Assembly: GCA_017439805.1 (NCBI GenBank)
Contig: JAFSIK010000011.1
Span: 1-43,274, forward strand
Direction: 5' to 3'
Source: Oscillospiraceae bacterium
GTDB lineage: Bacteria > Bacillota > Clostridia > Oscillospirales > Oscillospiraceae
DNA: 43,274 nucleotides
This document shows, one piece after another, positions 1-7,018 of the stretch. Numbering within the stretch: position 1 is the first letter of the stretch; every line of letters begins with the position of its first letter. The notes under the pieces are model-generated. The model was not told the origin of the DNA, made no database searches, and was given only the letters and a program-made list of their open reading frames with translations. A program made the position numbers and the translations under genes.

Positions 1-42
1 ATTTCGGAGTTCTATGAGGACTGGCCCGATGATGTGGCATAA
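1..42 (+). CDS. 3' end of an unidentified CDS (partial)
   Basis: Frame 1 is open from the first base, reads ISEFYEDWPDDVA and stops at TAA (40-42). A strong hairpin follows within 7 bases, which fits the end of a real gene. Thirteen residues are too few to identify a family, and the gene starts outside the window. Confidence 0.4.
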   Translation: MSEFYEDWPDDVA

Positions 43-48
43 AAAGAA

Positions 49-80
49 CAGGACGGCTGTGCGGTAACACAGCCGTCCTG
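49..80. terminator. Hairpin after the first partial gene
   Basis: A perfect 13-bp stem (arms 49-61 and 68-80, core GGACGGCTGTG) encloses a 6-base loop. There is no T run on the plus side. On the minus strand the stem is followed by TTCTTTTT. It is probably an intrinsic terminator, though it is weak in the plus direction. Confidence 0.6.
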
Positions 81-158
81 CAGGAAAACAATATTAACTT
101 TTATGATGGTTCAAAATGTTTCCCTATGAAACGCTGGGGAATTGCTCTGGCTTTTTTG

Positions 159-187
159 TTGCCAATTATCAGCTAATAATATATAAT
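159..187 (+). promoter_or_regulatory. Sigma-A type promoter of the MoaE-like gene
   Basis: TTGCCA (159-164), a 17-bp spacer and a perfect TATAAT (182-187). Transcription would begin near 194. This rules out the upstream in-frame ATG at 116 and supports translation from 218. Confidence 0.7.
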
Positions 188-217
188 GGTTACATGCTTT
201 TAAATGGAGGTGCCGGT

Positions 218-613
218 ATGAGCATCGAAAAAAACTTTACATCAATTGATCAATGGCTCAAAGAAGCCAAGGCCCACCCCAGCGCAGAAAAAATCGGTAT
301 GTATCTTACCCATAACGGCACTGTCAGAAAAACCGCAAAGGCCGTTGTGCGCCATGGAAAAGACGCACCTGACGTAACAGGCATGATATTCTCCTATGAC
401 GAGGCAAAGGTCAATGCTGCCATCGAAGAAACCTACAAACTGGAGGGTATCTACTATATAAAGGTCTGGCTCAATCAGGGGCAGCTTCAGCTTGGTGACG
501 ACATTATGTATGTTCTCATCGGCGGCGACATCCGCCCCCATGTTATTGACGGACTGCAGTTTCTTGTGGAAAAAATCAAGTCACAGTGCGTGGTTGAAAC
601 CGAGCTTAACTGA
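218..613 (+). CDS. MoaE-like molybdopterin synthase large subunit
   Basis: A 131-residue protein of the MoaE family. The family's catalytic subunit transfers sulfur from MoaD to precursor Z to make molybdopterin. The MoaE pattern is visible: KIGMYLTHNGTVR near residue 27, then GIYYIKVW and GDDIMYVLIGG, ending in VEKIKSQCVVETEL. The Arg of the THNGTVR motif and the first catalytic-type Lys (EKIK) are present. The second Lys, found in the WK(R/K)E motif of E. coli MoaE, is missing, so catalysis is uncertain. The start at 218 follows GGAGG with a 6-base gap and lies downstream of a good promoter. It forms a single-gene unit ending in a terminator. A ThiS/MoaD-like gene and a pterin-dependent aldehyde oxidoreductase lie about 10 kb away, so a link to tungstopterin synthesis is possible. 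Confidence 0.7.
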   Translation: MSIEKNFTSIDQWLKEAKAHPSAEKIGMYLTHNGTVRKTAKAVVRHGKDAPDVTGMIFSYDEAKVNAAIEETYKLEGIYYIKVWLNQGQLQLGDDIMYVLIGGDIRPHVIDGLQFLVEKIKSQCVVETELN

Positions 614-629
614 ACTACATTTAAACAAA

Positions 630-665
630 CAGAACCCGTCGAAGTTAACCGACGGGTTCTGTTTT
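630..665 (+). terminator. Intrinsic terminator of the MoaE-like gene
   Basis: A perfect 12-bp stem (630-641 with 650-661) with an 8-base loop is followed by TTTT. It also sits just past the 3' end of the minus-strand tRNA-Thr and could stop that transcript. Confidence 0.85.
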
Positions 666-669
666 CATT

Positions 670-745
670 TGGAGCTGGTAACGGGACTTGAACCTGCGAC
701 CTGCTGATTACGAATCAGCTGCTCTACCGACTGAGCTATACCAGC
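670..745 (-). tRNA. tRNA-Thr (anticodon CGT)
   Basis: The minus strand folds as a complete cloverleaf. The acceptor stem is GCTGGTA paired with TACCAGC, the D arm begins TAGCTCAG, and the anticodon stem GCTGA/TCAGC encloses loop TTCGTAA with anticodon CGT at 710-712. The T arm contains GGTTCAAGTCC. CCA is encoded (670-672) after discriminator T. CGT reads ACG, a threonine codon. A promoter lies about 25 bases upstream of the 5' end. Confidence 0.95.
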
Positions 746-769
746 AAAGGTAATTTTTGAAGCGATTGT

Positions 770-798
770 ATGTTAGCACATTAAATCCATCAAGTCAA
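770..798 (-). promoter_or_regulatory. Promoter of tRNA-Thr
   Basis: On the minus strand, TTGACT (798-793), exactly 17 bp, then TAACAT (775-770). The distance to the tRNA 5' end at 745 is as expected. Confidence 0.7.
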
Positions 799-1211
799 TA
801 ATTCAATTTCTAATTTTGATTACAAATCGTATAATTTCAGGCATCTTTAAGCTAATGCAACTAATAAAATTTTTTTGTTTTACATAACTTGCAGCGCCTT
901 CCCCCTTGCCTTTTATGTCAATTGTGAAATGTGTAGAATTTGGCTGATGTTTTTCTAAGAAAACTATACTTGACTTCAAAATATCGGTTAAAAATAAAAG
1001 ATTTTTTATTTACATAATTTTTAACATATTTATGGACTACCAAAAGTTATTCACATTATCCACCGAGTTTTCCACATCGATTTTTCCCTTTAATACCAAC
1101 GGTTTCCTCAATTTTTGTCATTTTTTTACAATCCCGCAAACCGATTTTTGCCACTTATCCACAAGCCTTATCAAGTTTACATAAGGACTTTTTTCGAATT
1201 TTTTTCCAAAG
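799..1211. other. AT-rich gene-free gap with four DnaA-box-like sites
   Basis: No coding region is credible here. The stretch is very AT-rich. Four 9-mers match or nearly match the DnaA box TTATCCACA, all in the same orientation: TTATTCACA (1047-1055), TTATCCACC (1056-1064), TTTTCCACA (1068-1076) and the perfect TTATCCACA (1155-1163). The first two abut directly. Clusters like this occur at replication origins and at DnaA-binding control loci. No dnaA, dnaN or rpmH gene is visible nearby. Confidence 0.5.
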
Positions 1212-1212
1212 A

Positions 1213-1236
1213 AAAACCCGCCATTCGGCGGGTTTT
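1213..1236 (-). terminator. Terminator of the nagB-glmM-GlmU-like operon
   Basis: AAAACCCGCC and GGCGGGTTTT form a 10-bp stem around loop ATTC, 24 bases past the minus-strand gene stop. T/A runs flank both sides. Confidence 0.85.
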
Positions 1237-1259
1237 GTTAAATATATAATTTTTATGTA

Positions 1260-1919
1260 TCAATCTCGCTTGATAATATTATCCTGCGCCTTAAAAATAT
1301 GCCCTTCCGGAACAACACCTCTGACGCTGGAAGTGGGGTAAACGCTGCTCCCCCTGCCTATAACGGTACCGGGATTCAGAACGCTGTTGCAGCCCACTTC
1401 AACGTTGTCACCAAGGATTGCACCGAACTTTTTTCGTCCGGTAGCTATCTCTTCATCGCCGTTTTTGACCACCACCAAAGTCTTGTCACTTTTAACATTT
1501 GAGGTGATTGAACCGGCACCCATATGGGACTTGTATCCCAGAATGCTGTCACCTACGTAATTATAATGGGGCACCTGCACTCCGTCAAAAAGAACAACAT
1601 TTTTAAGCTCGGTCGAGTTGCCTACCACGGCTTTTTTGCCAACAATGGCACTTCCCCGGATAAAGGCACAGTGGCGTACTTCCGCCTCATGGTCAATTAT
1701 ACAGGGGCCGCCTATGTATGCAGAAGTAAAAATTTTGGCGTCTTTTGCAATCCAGACGTCCTCCCCCACCTGCTCATACTCATTTGCGGGAAGTTTCTTG
1801 CCCAGAGCAAGAATGAAATCGGAGATATCGCCCAGAACTTCCCAAGGATACTCCTTGCCCTGAAAAAGCTCCGCCGCAACGGTTTTGGAAAGGTCAAGAA
1901 GATCGGAAATCTTCATCAT
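1260..1919 (-). CDS. GlmU C-terminal-like left-handed beta-helix acetyltransferase
   Basis: A 219-residue protein with an N-terminal helical stretch followed by hexapeptide repeats (AKIFTSAYIGGPCIIDHEAE and onward), which form a left-handed beta-helix. The middle resembles the acetyltransferase half of GlmU: FDGVQVPHYNYVGDSILG, then HMGAGSITSNVKSDK, then GAILGDNVEVGCNSVLNPG. It should acetylate glucosamine-1-phosphate or a related sugar phosphate. The uridylyltransferase half of full GlmU (about 450 residues) is absent, so UTP-dependent activation would need another enzyme. Its start overlaps the glmM stop by 4 bases (ATGA), so translation is coupled. Being downstream of a GlcN-1-P-forming mutase fits the role. 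Exact substrate is inferred. Confidence 0.8.
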   Translation of the reverse strand: MMKISDLLDLSKTVAAELFQGKEYPWEVLGDISDFILALGKKLPANEYEQVGEDVWIAKDAKIFTSAYIGGPCIIDHEAEVRHCAFIRGSAIVGKKAVVGNSTELKNVVLFDGVQVPHYNYVGDSILGYKSHMGAGSITSNVKSDKTLVVVKNGDEEIATGRKKFGAILGDNVEVGCNSVLNPGTVIGRGSSVYPTSSVRGVVPEGHIFKAQDNIIKRD

Positions 1920-3274
1920 TTTTTCTTCACCTCAATAAGAAGTCCCTTTTTGTTCATCGCCTCGATAACAAAGTCAACGTTTTCCTCGCACATTTCATAT
2001 GTGGGCGCTTCCACCATAACACGCAGAACAGGTTCCGTGCCGCTCTTACGCAGGAGAATGCGTCCCTCCGCGCCAAGTTTGGCGGTGACGGCCTCAACTG
2101 CCGCCTGCACATCCGGGTCGTTCATGGTAACGTCCTTATCGGTTACCTTAACATTTTTAAGGCACTGGGGATAGATGGAAACCGGTGCTGTCAGTTTGGA
2201 AAGGGGCATTTTTTTGTCCAGCACCACCTGCATCAGCTTGATTGCGGTAAGCATACCGTCGCCGGTACTGGCATATTTGGCGAAAATTATATGACCGCTC
2301 TGCTCGCCGCCGATCCAATGGCCGTTGGCGCGCATATTTTCATAAACGTACTTGTCACCCACGGCAGTCTTTTCATATCCGATGCCCCGCATATCCAGCG
2401 CTTTGTAAAGGCCGAAGTTGGACATCACAGTTGTAACGACTTTGCTGTCCCCCAGCTTGCCGCGTTCCTGCATATAGCACGCGTAGACATAGAGGATAAG
2501 GTCGCCGTCAACCAGATTGCCGTTTTCGTCAACGGCAAGGCAGCGGTCGGCATCTCCGTCAAAGGCAAAGCCAATATCAAGCTTGTTGTCTTTTACAAAC
2601 TGCTGCAGCTTTTCAATGTGGGTGGAACCGCAGTCGGTATTGATATTCAGTCCGTCCGGGGCATCGTTTATTACATAAGTTTCGGAACCCAGAGCATCAA
2701 AAACACTTTTGGCAATCATCCAGGTACTGCCGTTGGCACAGTCAAGGCCGACCTTCACGCCCTTATAGGAGTGGGTTGCCAGGGAAATAAGGTAACCGAT
2801 ATAGCGGTTTCTGCCGGAAGCATAGTCAATGGTACGGCCGATATTTTCTCTTTCGGCAAAGGGGATATCACCGTAAACTCCGTCGAGATACTGCTCTACC
2901 AGTTCGATAACATCGTCACCCATCTTCTCACCTTCGCCGTTGAGAAGCTTGATGCCATTGTCGTAAAAAGGATTGTGGCTGGCTGAAATCATAATGCCGC
3001 AGTCGAAATCATCGGTACGGGTTATGTAGGAAACGCTGGGCGTGGTGGTAACATGAAGCAGATATGCGTCCGCACCGGAGGCGGTAAGACCTGCCGCAAG
3101 AGCGCACTCAAACATATAGCTGGAGCGGCGGGTGTCCTTGCCTATGACAACTCTGCACTTGTGGTCCTTGCCGTAGTAATGTCCGAGAAAACGACCGATT
3201 TTATAGGCATGCTCTACGTTAAGGTCTTTATTGGCCTCTCCGCGGAAGCCGTCGGTACCGAAGTATTTAGACAT
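1916..3274 (-). CDS. glmM: Phosphoglucosamine mutase
   Basis: A 452-residue alpha-D-phosphohexomutase that interconverts glucosamine-6-phosphate and glucosamine-1-phosphate on the way to UDP-GlcNAc for peptidoglycan. Visible landmarks are MSKYFGTDGFRGE at the N terminus and the phosphoserine loop MISASHNPFYDNG, with the active serine near residue 99. The metal loop is FDGDADR and the C-terminal phosphate-binding loop is RKSGTEPVLRVMVE. Length is normal. The start at 3274 was chosen because GGAGG lies 6 bases upstream and the family begins at this residue; an earlier in-frame codon at 3295 overlaps the nagB stop and has no ribosome site. It lies between nagB (17-base gap) and the acetyltransferase (4-base overlap). 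Confidence 0.95.
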   Translation of the reverse strand: MSKYFGTDGFRGEANKDLNVEHAYKIGRFLGHYYGKDHKCRVVIGKDTRRSSYMFECALAAGLTASGADAYLLHVTTTPSVSYITRTDDFDCGIMISASHNPFYDNGIKLLNGEGEKMGDDVIELVEQYLDGVYGDIPFAERENIGRTIDYASGRNRYIGYLISLATHSYKGVKVGLDCANGSTWMIAKSVFDALGSETYVINDAPDGLNINTDCGSTHIEKLQQFVKDNKLDIGFAFDGDADRCLAVDENGNLVDGDLILYVYACYMQERGKLGDSKVVTTVMSNFGLYKALDMRGIGYEKTAVGDKYVYENMRANGHWIGGEQSGHIIFAKYASTGDGMLTAIKLMQVVLDKKMPLSKLTAPVSIYPQCLKNVKVTDKDVTMNDPDVQAAVEAVTAKLGAEGRILLRKSGTEPVLRVMVEAPTYEMCEENVDFVIEAMNKKGLLIEVKKK

Positions 3275-3291
3275 AAATTGCCTCCGTAATA

Positions 3292-4005
3292 TCAAAGCAG
3301 CGCAGCCGCTTCGTAATCGATATAAAATTCCACATCAGGATGAAGCTGAAGCACAGAAGCCGGAACCTCTTCGGTAACAGGCCCCTGAATGGTCGCTTTG
3401 ATTATTTCCGCTTTTGCGCTACCGATCGCCATAAGTATGACGCTGCGGGCATTCATGACAGTCTTGATGCCCATGGTAACAGCGTGAGTGGGAACCTCAT
3501 CAATGCTTTCAAAAAAGCGTGCATTTGCGCTACGGGTGGACTCAGTAAGCTCTACAACATGAGTCTCGGAACCAAAAGGAGTTCCGGGCTCGTTAAAACC
3601 GATATGGCCGTTGTTGCCAATGCCGAGAAGCTGCATGTCGATGCCGCCCGCTGCCTGTATGGCCTTGTCATAATCGGAAGCAGAATCGGTATCGATACCG
3701 CTGGGAACAAAAGTTTTGTTTATGTCGATATCTATATGGTTGAAAAGATTTTCATTCATAAAATAACGGTAGGACTGGTCGTGAGTTCCGTCCAGACCAA
3801 CGTATTCGTCAAGGTTAAAACTCATTGCGTCCTTGAAGCTGATTTCTCCGGCCTTGCAGCGGCGGGAAAGCTCTGCATACAGACCCAGGGGTGTGGAGCC
3901 GGTCGCTCCGCCAAGTACGGCATTGGGCTTCTCTTTAAGAAGTCTTACGTATCTGTCGGCAGCCATCTCTGCTATTTTTTCTTTGGTATCAATGATAATT
4001 TTCAT
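3292..4005 (-). CDS. nagB: Glucosamine-6-phosphate deaminase
   Basis: A 237-residue cytosolic enzyme that converts glucosamine-6-phosphate to fructose-6-phosphate and ammonia. Recognised from GGATGSTPLGLY (phosphate binding), SFNLDEYVGL (catalytic Asp) and LGIGNNGHIGFNEPG with the His/Glu catalytic pair. Length matches the short Gram-positive NagB form. It is the first gene of a three-gene operon with glmM and an acetyltransferase. This pairs a catabolic enzyme with a biosynthetic route that share one substrate, so the operon can steer GlcN-6-P in either direction. It is preceded by a promoter with an inverted repeat. Confidence 0.95.
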   Translation of the reverse strand: MKIIIDTKEKIAEMAADRYVRLLKEKPNAVLGGATGSTPLGLYAELSRRCKAGEISFKDAMSFNLDEYVGLDGTHDQSYRYFMNENLFNHIDIDINKTFVPSGIDTDSASDYDKAIQAAGGIDMQLLGIGNNGHIGFNEPGTPFGSETHVVELTESTRSANARFFESIDEVPTHAVTMGIKTVMNARSVILMAIGSAKAEIIKATIQGPVTEEVPASVLQLHPDVEFYIDYEAAALL

Positions 4006-4137
4006 GCTGCATCAACCTTTCAGTTTTAAAATCCGTAAGCCACAAAAGCCCGCACACAGGCAGGCTGTTTAAAGTATGCGGTTAGCGTCGGGGAACTAAA
4101 TCAAACAGATTGTGCGCCACCGGCGTTTTACTAAATA

Positions 4138-4170
4138 AGTATACAATATATAGTGTTTCAATGCAACACT
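4138..4170 (-). promoter_or_regulatory. Promoter and inverted repeat upstream of nagB
   Basis: Minus strand: TTGCAT (4166-4161), 17 bp, TATACT (4143-4138). An inverted repeat AGTGTT (4152-4157) / AACACT (4165-4170) with a 7-base spacer lies across the -35 and spacer, the right place for a repressor site. The leader is about 125 bases long. The remaining gap to the MATE gene holds only its promoter. Confidence 0.5.
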
Positions 4171-4293
4171 TTTCGGCGTTTACAAGAGAACAAACTCATC
4201 CTTTTTGGTTGTGTTTTTTTTGCTTTCCGGAAATAATTTTGCCTCTATGATAGTTTTACCGATTTACTTTCTAACATTATTCGACAGTTTCTC

Positions 4294-4322
4294 TTGAAAG
4301 CCGTAATAATGTTTGATAAAAT
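4294..4322 (+). promoter_or_regulatory. Promoter of the first MATE gene
   Basis: TTGAAA (4294-4299), 17 bp, TAAAAT (4317-4322). Transcription from near 4329 leaves a short leader carrying the ribosome site. This argues against the TTG at 4326 as start codon. Confidence 0.6.
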
Positions 4323-4361
4323 CAATTGTTATTAAATCCCGCATATCCGGAGGTGATGTCC

Positions 4362-5747
4362 TTGAATCAAAACGCAAACCGTTTTTTTGCCGAAGCTCCC
4401 GTTGGAAAGCTGCTGCTGAAATTTTCCGTTCCGTGCATCATGTCTTTCCTTATAAACTCGCTTTATAATATCGTTGACCAGATTTTCATCGGTCACGGTG
4501 TTGGCTATCTTGGCAACGGCGCAACCAACGTTGTATTCCCCATAACCGTTATTGCTCTTGCCGTTTCCCTGCTTATCGGCAACGGCTGCTCGGCGAATTT
4601 CAGCCTTTGCCAGGGACGGGGCGACCATGAGGCCGCAAAAAAGTCCGTAGGCAACTGTATTGTTGCTATAATTGTCAGCTCCATCGTACTTACTTTATTA
4701 TTTATTTTTTTGATGGAGCCCATCCTTAAGGCCTTCGGCGCAACAGAAAATAACATCGGTTACGCAAGAGAGTATTATAAATACCTCGTCATCGGCACGC
4801 CTTTTAATATGTTCGGCATCTCTCTTGTAAACATTATCCGCGCTGACGGCAGCCCCAGATATGCCATGATCACAACTATAATCGGCTGTGTTTCAAATGT
4901 AATTCTGGACGCAATTGCCGTAATGGTTCTGGACTGGGGTATGATGGGCGCGGCCGTGGCTACTGTTATAGGACAGATAATTACTGCTGCAAGGTGTCTG
5001 TGGTATCTTTGCCGAAAAACAAAAACTTTCAAGCTCGCAAAAACCAGCTTCAAAATCAATTTCAAATTACTCGGCCGCTTCACTTCTCTCGGTGCCAGCA
5101 GCTTCTTCTCTCAGGTTTCCCTTGTCCTTGTAATGATATCCATGAACAACGTTCTCGTGCATTACGGCGCTCTGTCCCGCTTCGGCGAGGATATTCCTCT
5201 CACCGTTCTCGGCATCGTTATGAAGGTATTTTCAATCCTTTCCGGCATCGGTATGGGTCTTGCAATCGGTGCCCAGCCTATCGTTGGCTACAATTACGGC
5301 GCGGGTAACATCTCACGCGTAAAAGATGTTTATAAAAAAATGATGATAACGGAATTTATCATCGGCTTGGTCGCCACCGCCATATTTATGCTCTTCCCGC
5401 TGAAGATAATCAGCATATTCGGCAGCGGTGATGCCCTTTACAACGAATTCGCAGTTTTAAGTATGCGTATTTATCTTTCCAGCACCGTGCTCTTCTGTCT
5501 GCAGAAGGGTTGCAGTATTTTCATGCAGGCTCTGGGAAAACCCACCTTGTCAATGGTTATGACACTGCTCAGAGAAATTGTTCTGCATATCCCGTTTATT
5601 TTCATTATGCCGATTTTCTTCGGTGTAGAGGGTGTTCTGCTTACTATGCCTATTTGTGACATCGGTGCCCTTATCTTGACAATTATTATTTCTGTCAAAG
5701 TAGTTGGAAAGCTCAAACCTGCAGATGCACATAATACCGCAATTTAA
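4362..5747 (+). CDS. MATE family multidrug/cation antiporter
   Basis: About 461 residues with 12 predicted membrane helices. Members export drugs or metabolites in exchange for Na+ or H+. The family signature is clear: PVGKLLLKFSVPCIMSFLIN, then SLYNIVDQIFIGHGVG, and in the second half GAQPIVGYNYGAGN. TTG at 4362 is preferred because the GGAGGTGA ribosome site (4349-4356) sits 8 bases before it. ATG at 4356 is only 2 bases from GGAGG but cannot be excluded. It is clearly paralogous to the second MATE gene at 38114. It has its own promoter and terminator, and a TetR gene follows that may control export. Substrate unknown. Confidence 0.9.
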   Translation: MNQNANRFFAEAPVGKLLLKFSVPCIMSFLINSLYNIVDQIFIGHGVGYLGNGATNVVFPITVIALAVSLLIGNGCSANFSLCQGRGDHEAAKKSVGNCIVAIIVSSIVLTLLFIFLMEPILKAFGATENNIGYAREYYKYLVIGTPFNMFGISLVNIIRADGSPRYAMITTIIGCVSNVILDAIAVMVLDWGMMGAAVATVIGQIITAARCLWYLCRKTKTFKLAKTSFKINFKLLGRFTSLGASSFFSQVSLVLVMISMNNVLVHYGALSRFGEDIPLTVLGIVMKVFSILSGIGMGLAIGAQPIVGYNYGAGNISRVKDVYKKMMITEFIIGLVATAIFMLFPLKIISIFGSGDALYNEFAVLSMRIYLSSTVLFCLQKGCSIFMQALGKPTLSMVMTLLREIVLHIPFIFIMPIFFGVEGVLLTMPICDIGALILTIIISVKVVGKLKPADAHNTAI

Positions 5748-5760
5748 TTCTGTTCACGAC

Positions 5761-5788
5761 AAAAAACCCTCTTTCGAGGGTTTTTTTC
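5761..5788 (+). terminator. Terminator of the first MATE gene
   Basis: CCCTC/GAGGG around loop TTTC, flanked by six A and seven T, adding A-T pairs to the stem. The T tract runs into the -35 box of the next promoter. Confidence 0.85.
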
Positions 5789-5847
5789 TTGACAACAATA
5801 TCATTAATAGGTTATTCTGATTTAAACAATCTGTCGCATTTGCGGCA
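5789..5847 (+). promoter_or_regulatory. Promoter and candidate operator of the tetR gene
   Basis: TTGACA (5789-5794), 18 bp, TATTCT (5813-5818). Just downstream lies an imperfect palindrome TGTCGCA-TT-TGCGGCA (5832-5847, one mismatch), placed to block transcription. Autoregulation by the TetR protein is inferred. Confidence 0.45.
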
Positions 5848-5877
5848 TGCAGTATCATAATATCCACGGAGGTATTT

Positions 5878-6444
5878 ATGCAAAAAGAGAATCAGCGTGT
5901 TGCGCTGTCCAAAAGACTTTTAAAGGACGGTCTGCTGCGTCTTTTAAGCGAAAAGACCATTGATAAAATAAATGTTACCGAGCTTTGCGCCGATTCCGGT
6001 ATTAACCGCGCCACTTTTTACAGACATTATGCCTCTCCCCGGGCGGTACTTGACGACATTAAGAGTGAGCTCTCCAGGGGCATACAGGCCTACGCCCGTG
6101 ACATAAATAATTTAGACGATGCGGTTGCGTATCTGGAAGATGTGTGCACATATATGCAGCTTAACGCAAACACTGTGAAAGTTCTGATGAATTGCAATCT
6201 TGATGCGGAGTTTTTGCAGGTGCTGAACGAATGCTGTGATGCTCTTATGGAGCGCAAAATGACTTCTTATATGAAACGGGAAATAGATATACGCAGTGTC
6301 CAGCTTATGTACTGCTTCTTCTGCGGCGGCGGGTATTTCCTTCTTAGGCGGTGGATACTCAGCGAAATCAATAAAACTCCCCGCGAAGTAGCCGAGCTGA
6401 TAATGAGCTTTTTTAATTTGGAAACCGCATTCAATATTATTTAA
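5878..6444 (+). CDS. TetR/AcrR family transcriptional regulator
   Basis: A 188-residue DNA-binding repressor-type protein. The N-terminal helix-turn-helix is typical: VTELCADSGINRATFYRHY near residues 34-52. The C-terminal half is helical and should bind a ligand and dimerise. It resembles the Gram-positive TetR branch whose N terminus contains SKRLLKDGLLRLLSEK. The start follows GGAGG by 5 bases. It lies directly downstream of a MATE exporter with its own promoter and a palindrome in the leader, so it may regulate itself and the exporter. Ligand unknown. Confidence 0.88.
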   Translation: MQKENQRVALSKRLLKDGLLRLLSEKTIDKINVTELCADSGINRATFYRHYASPRAVLDDIKSELSRGIQAYARDINNLDDAVAYLEDVCTYMQLNANTVKVLMNCNLDAEFLQVLNECCDALMERKMTSYMKREIDIRSVQLMYCFFCGGGYFLLRRWILSEINKTPREVAELIMSFFNLETAFNII

Positions 6445-6445
6445 T

Positions 6446-6473
6446 AAAATCCCCCTCAAATGAGGGGGATTTT
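6446..6473. terminator. Bidirectional terminator between tetR and niaR
   Basis: CCCCCTC/GAGGGGG with AAAT loop, extended by A-T pairs and flanked by A and T runs. It serves the convergent genes on both sides. Confidence 0.85.
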
Positions 6474-7007
6474 TTATATGTCTTCTTTTTCATAAGGTAA
6501 AAGTTGTGACAGGTAGTTTCTGTCACGCAGTACCTGCTCAATTTCATCAAGAATCTCCTCGCTGTCGGCGGAGACATTGTGAAAATGATATCCGGAGGTA
6601 ACGTTCATCAGCGCAGTGGATTTACCCGACTGAATATCACGCATAAATCCCTGCACATCGCGGCGGTTTCTGATGTTAAGCGGCGCGGTCATCTTTCCGT
6701 ATATGCGGTGATTTACCATAACGTCAAGAACACAGCCGCCGAGATCAACGATTGCGGTCAATTCATCTTCGGTTTGTTCATTGGTGTGGCAGAGCTTAAA
6801 CATCCGCACACACTTGCCTGCCTGCTCAATAACATATCCCCTGGCCGTTGCCACGATGGGATGCCCCTCGGTGCGCAGCAGCGCCATATCCTGCACGACC
6901 ACCTGGCGGCTGACGCCGGTAAGGCGCCCCAGCTCTGCACCGGACAGCGGCTTGTCGCTCTGCTTGATAAGAGAGAGTATCTTCTTTCTACGTTCTGCAG
7001 CGGTCAT
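6474..7007 (-). CDS. niaR: NiaR-type niacin-responsive repressor of NAD genes
   Basis: A 177-residue regulator. Residues 1-65 form an HTH_11 winged helix (LSGAELGRLTGVSRQVVVQD). The rest is the 3H domain, which carries conserved histidines: CHTNEQTEDEL, VNHRIYG and SGYHFHNV. The B. subtilis relative YrxA/NiaR binds nicotinic acid and represses NAD synthesis genes. It is the last gene of nadA-nadBC-niaR, 11 bases after nadBC, with GGAGG 4 bases before its ATG. It probably represses its own operon; a candidate operator sits over the nadA promoter. Confidence 0.93.
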   Translation of the reverse strand: MTAAERRKKILSLIKQSDKPLSGAELGRLTGVSRQVVVQDMALLRTEGHPIVATARGYVIEQAGKCVRMFKLCHTNEQTEDELTAIVDLGGCVLDVMVNHRIYGKMTAPLNIRNRRDVQGFMRDIQSGKSTALMNVTSGYHFHNVSADSEEILDEIEQVLRDRNYLSQLLPYEKEDI

Positions 7008-7018
7008 AATACCTCCGT

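Noticed and set aside
492..707. A short plus-strand frame of 71 codons
   Set aside because: It overlaps the MoaE-like gene, a terminator and the tRNA-Thr gene, so it cannot be a normal gene.
799..1211. Calling the DnaA-box gap the chromosome origin
   Set aside because: Gene orientation to the right and the lack of dnaA/dnaN argue against it, so it is reported only as a cluster of boxes.
4006..4293. A glmS-type ribozyme or riboswitch in the nagB leader
   Set aside because: I looked for a structured, conserved-looking leader but found only a promoter and a small inverted repeat.
4326..4361. TTG at 4326 as an earlier start of the first MATE protein
   Set aside because: It falls at the predicted transcription start and has no ribosome site; GGAGGTGA at 4349-4356 points to 4362 or 4356.
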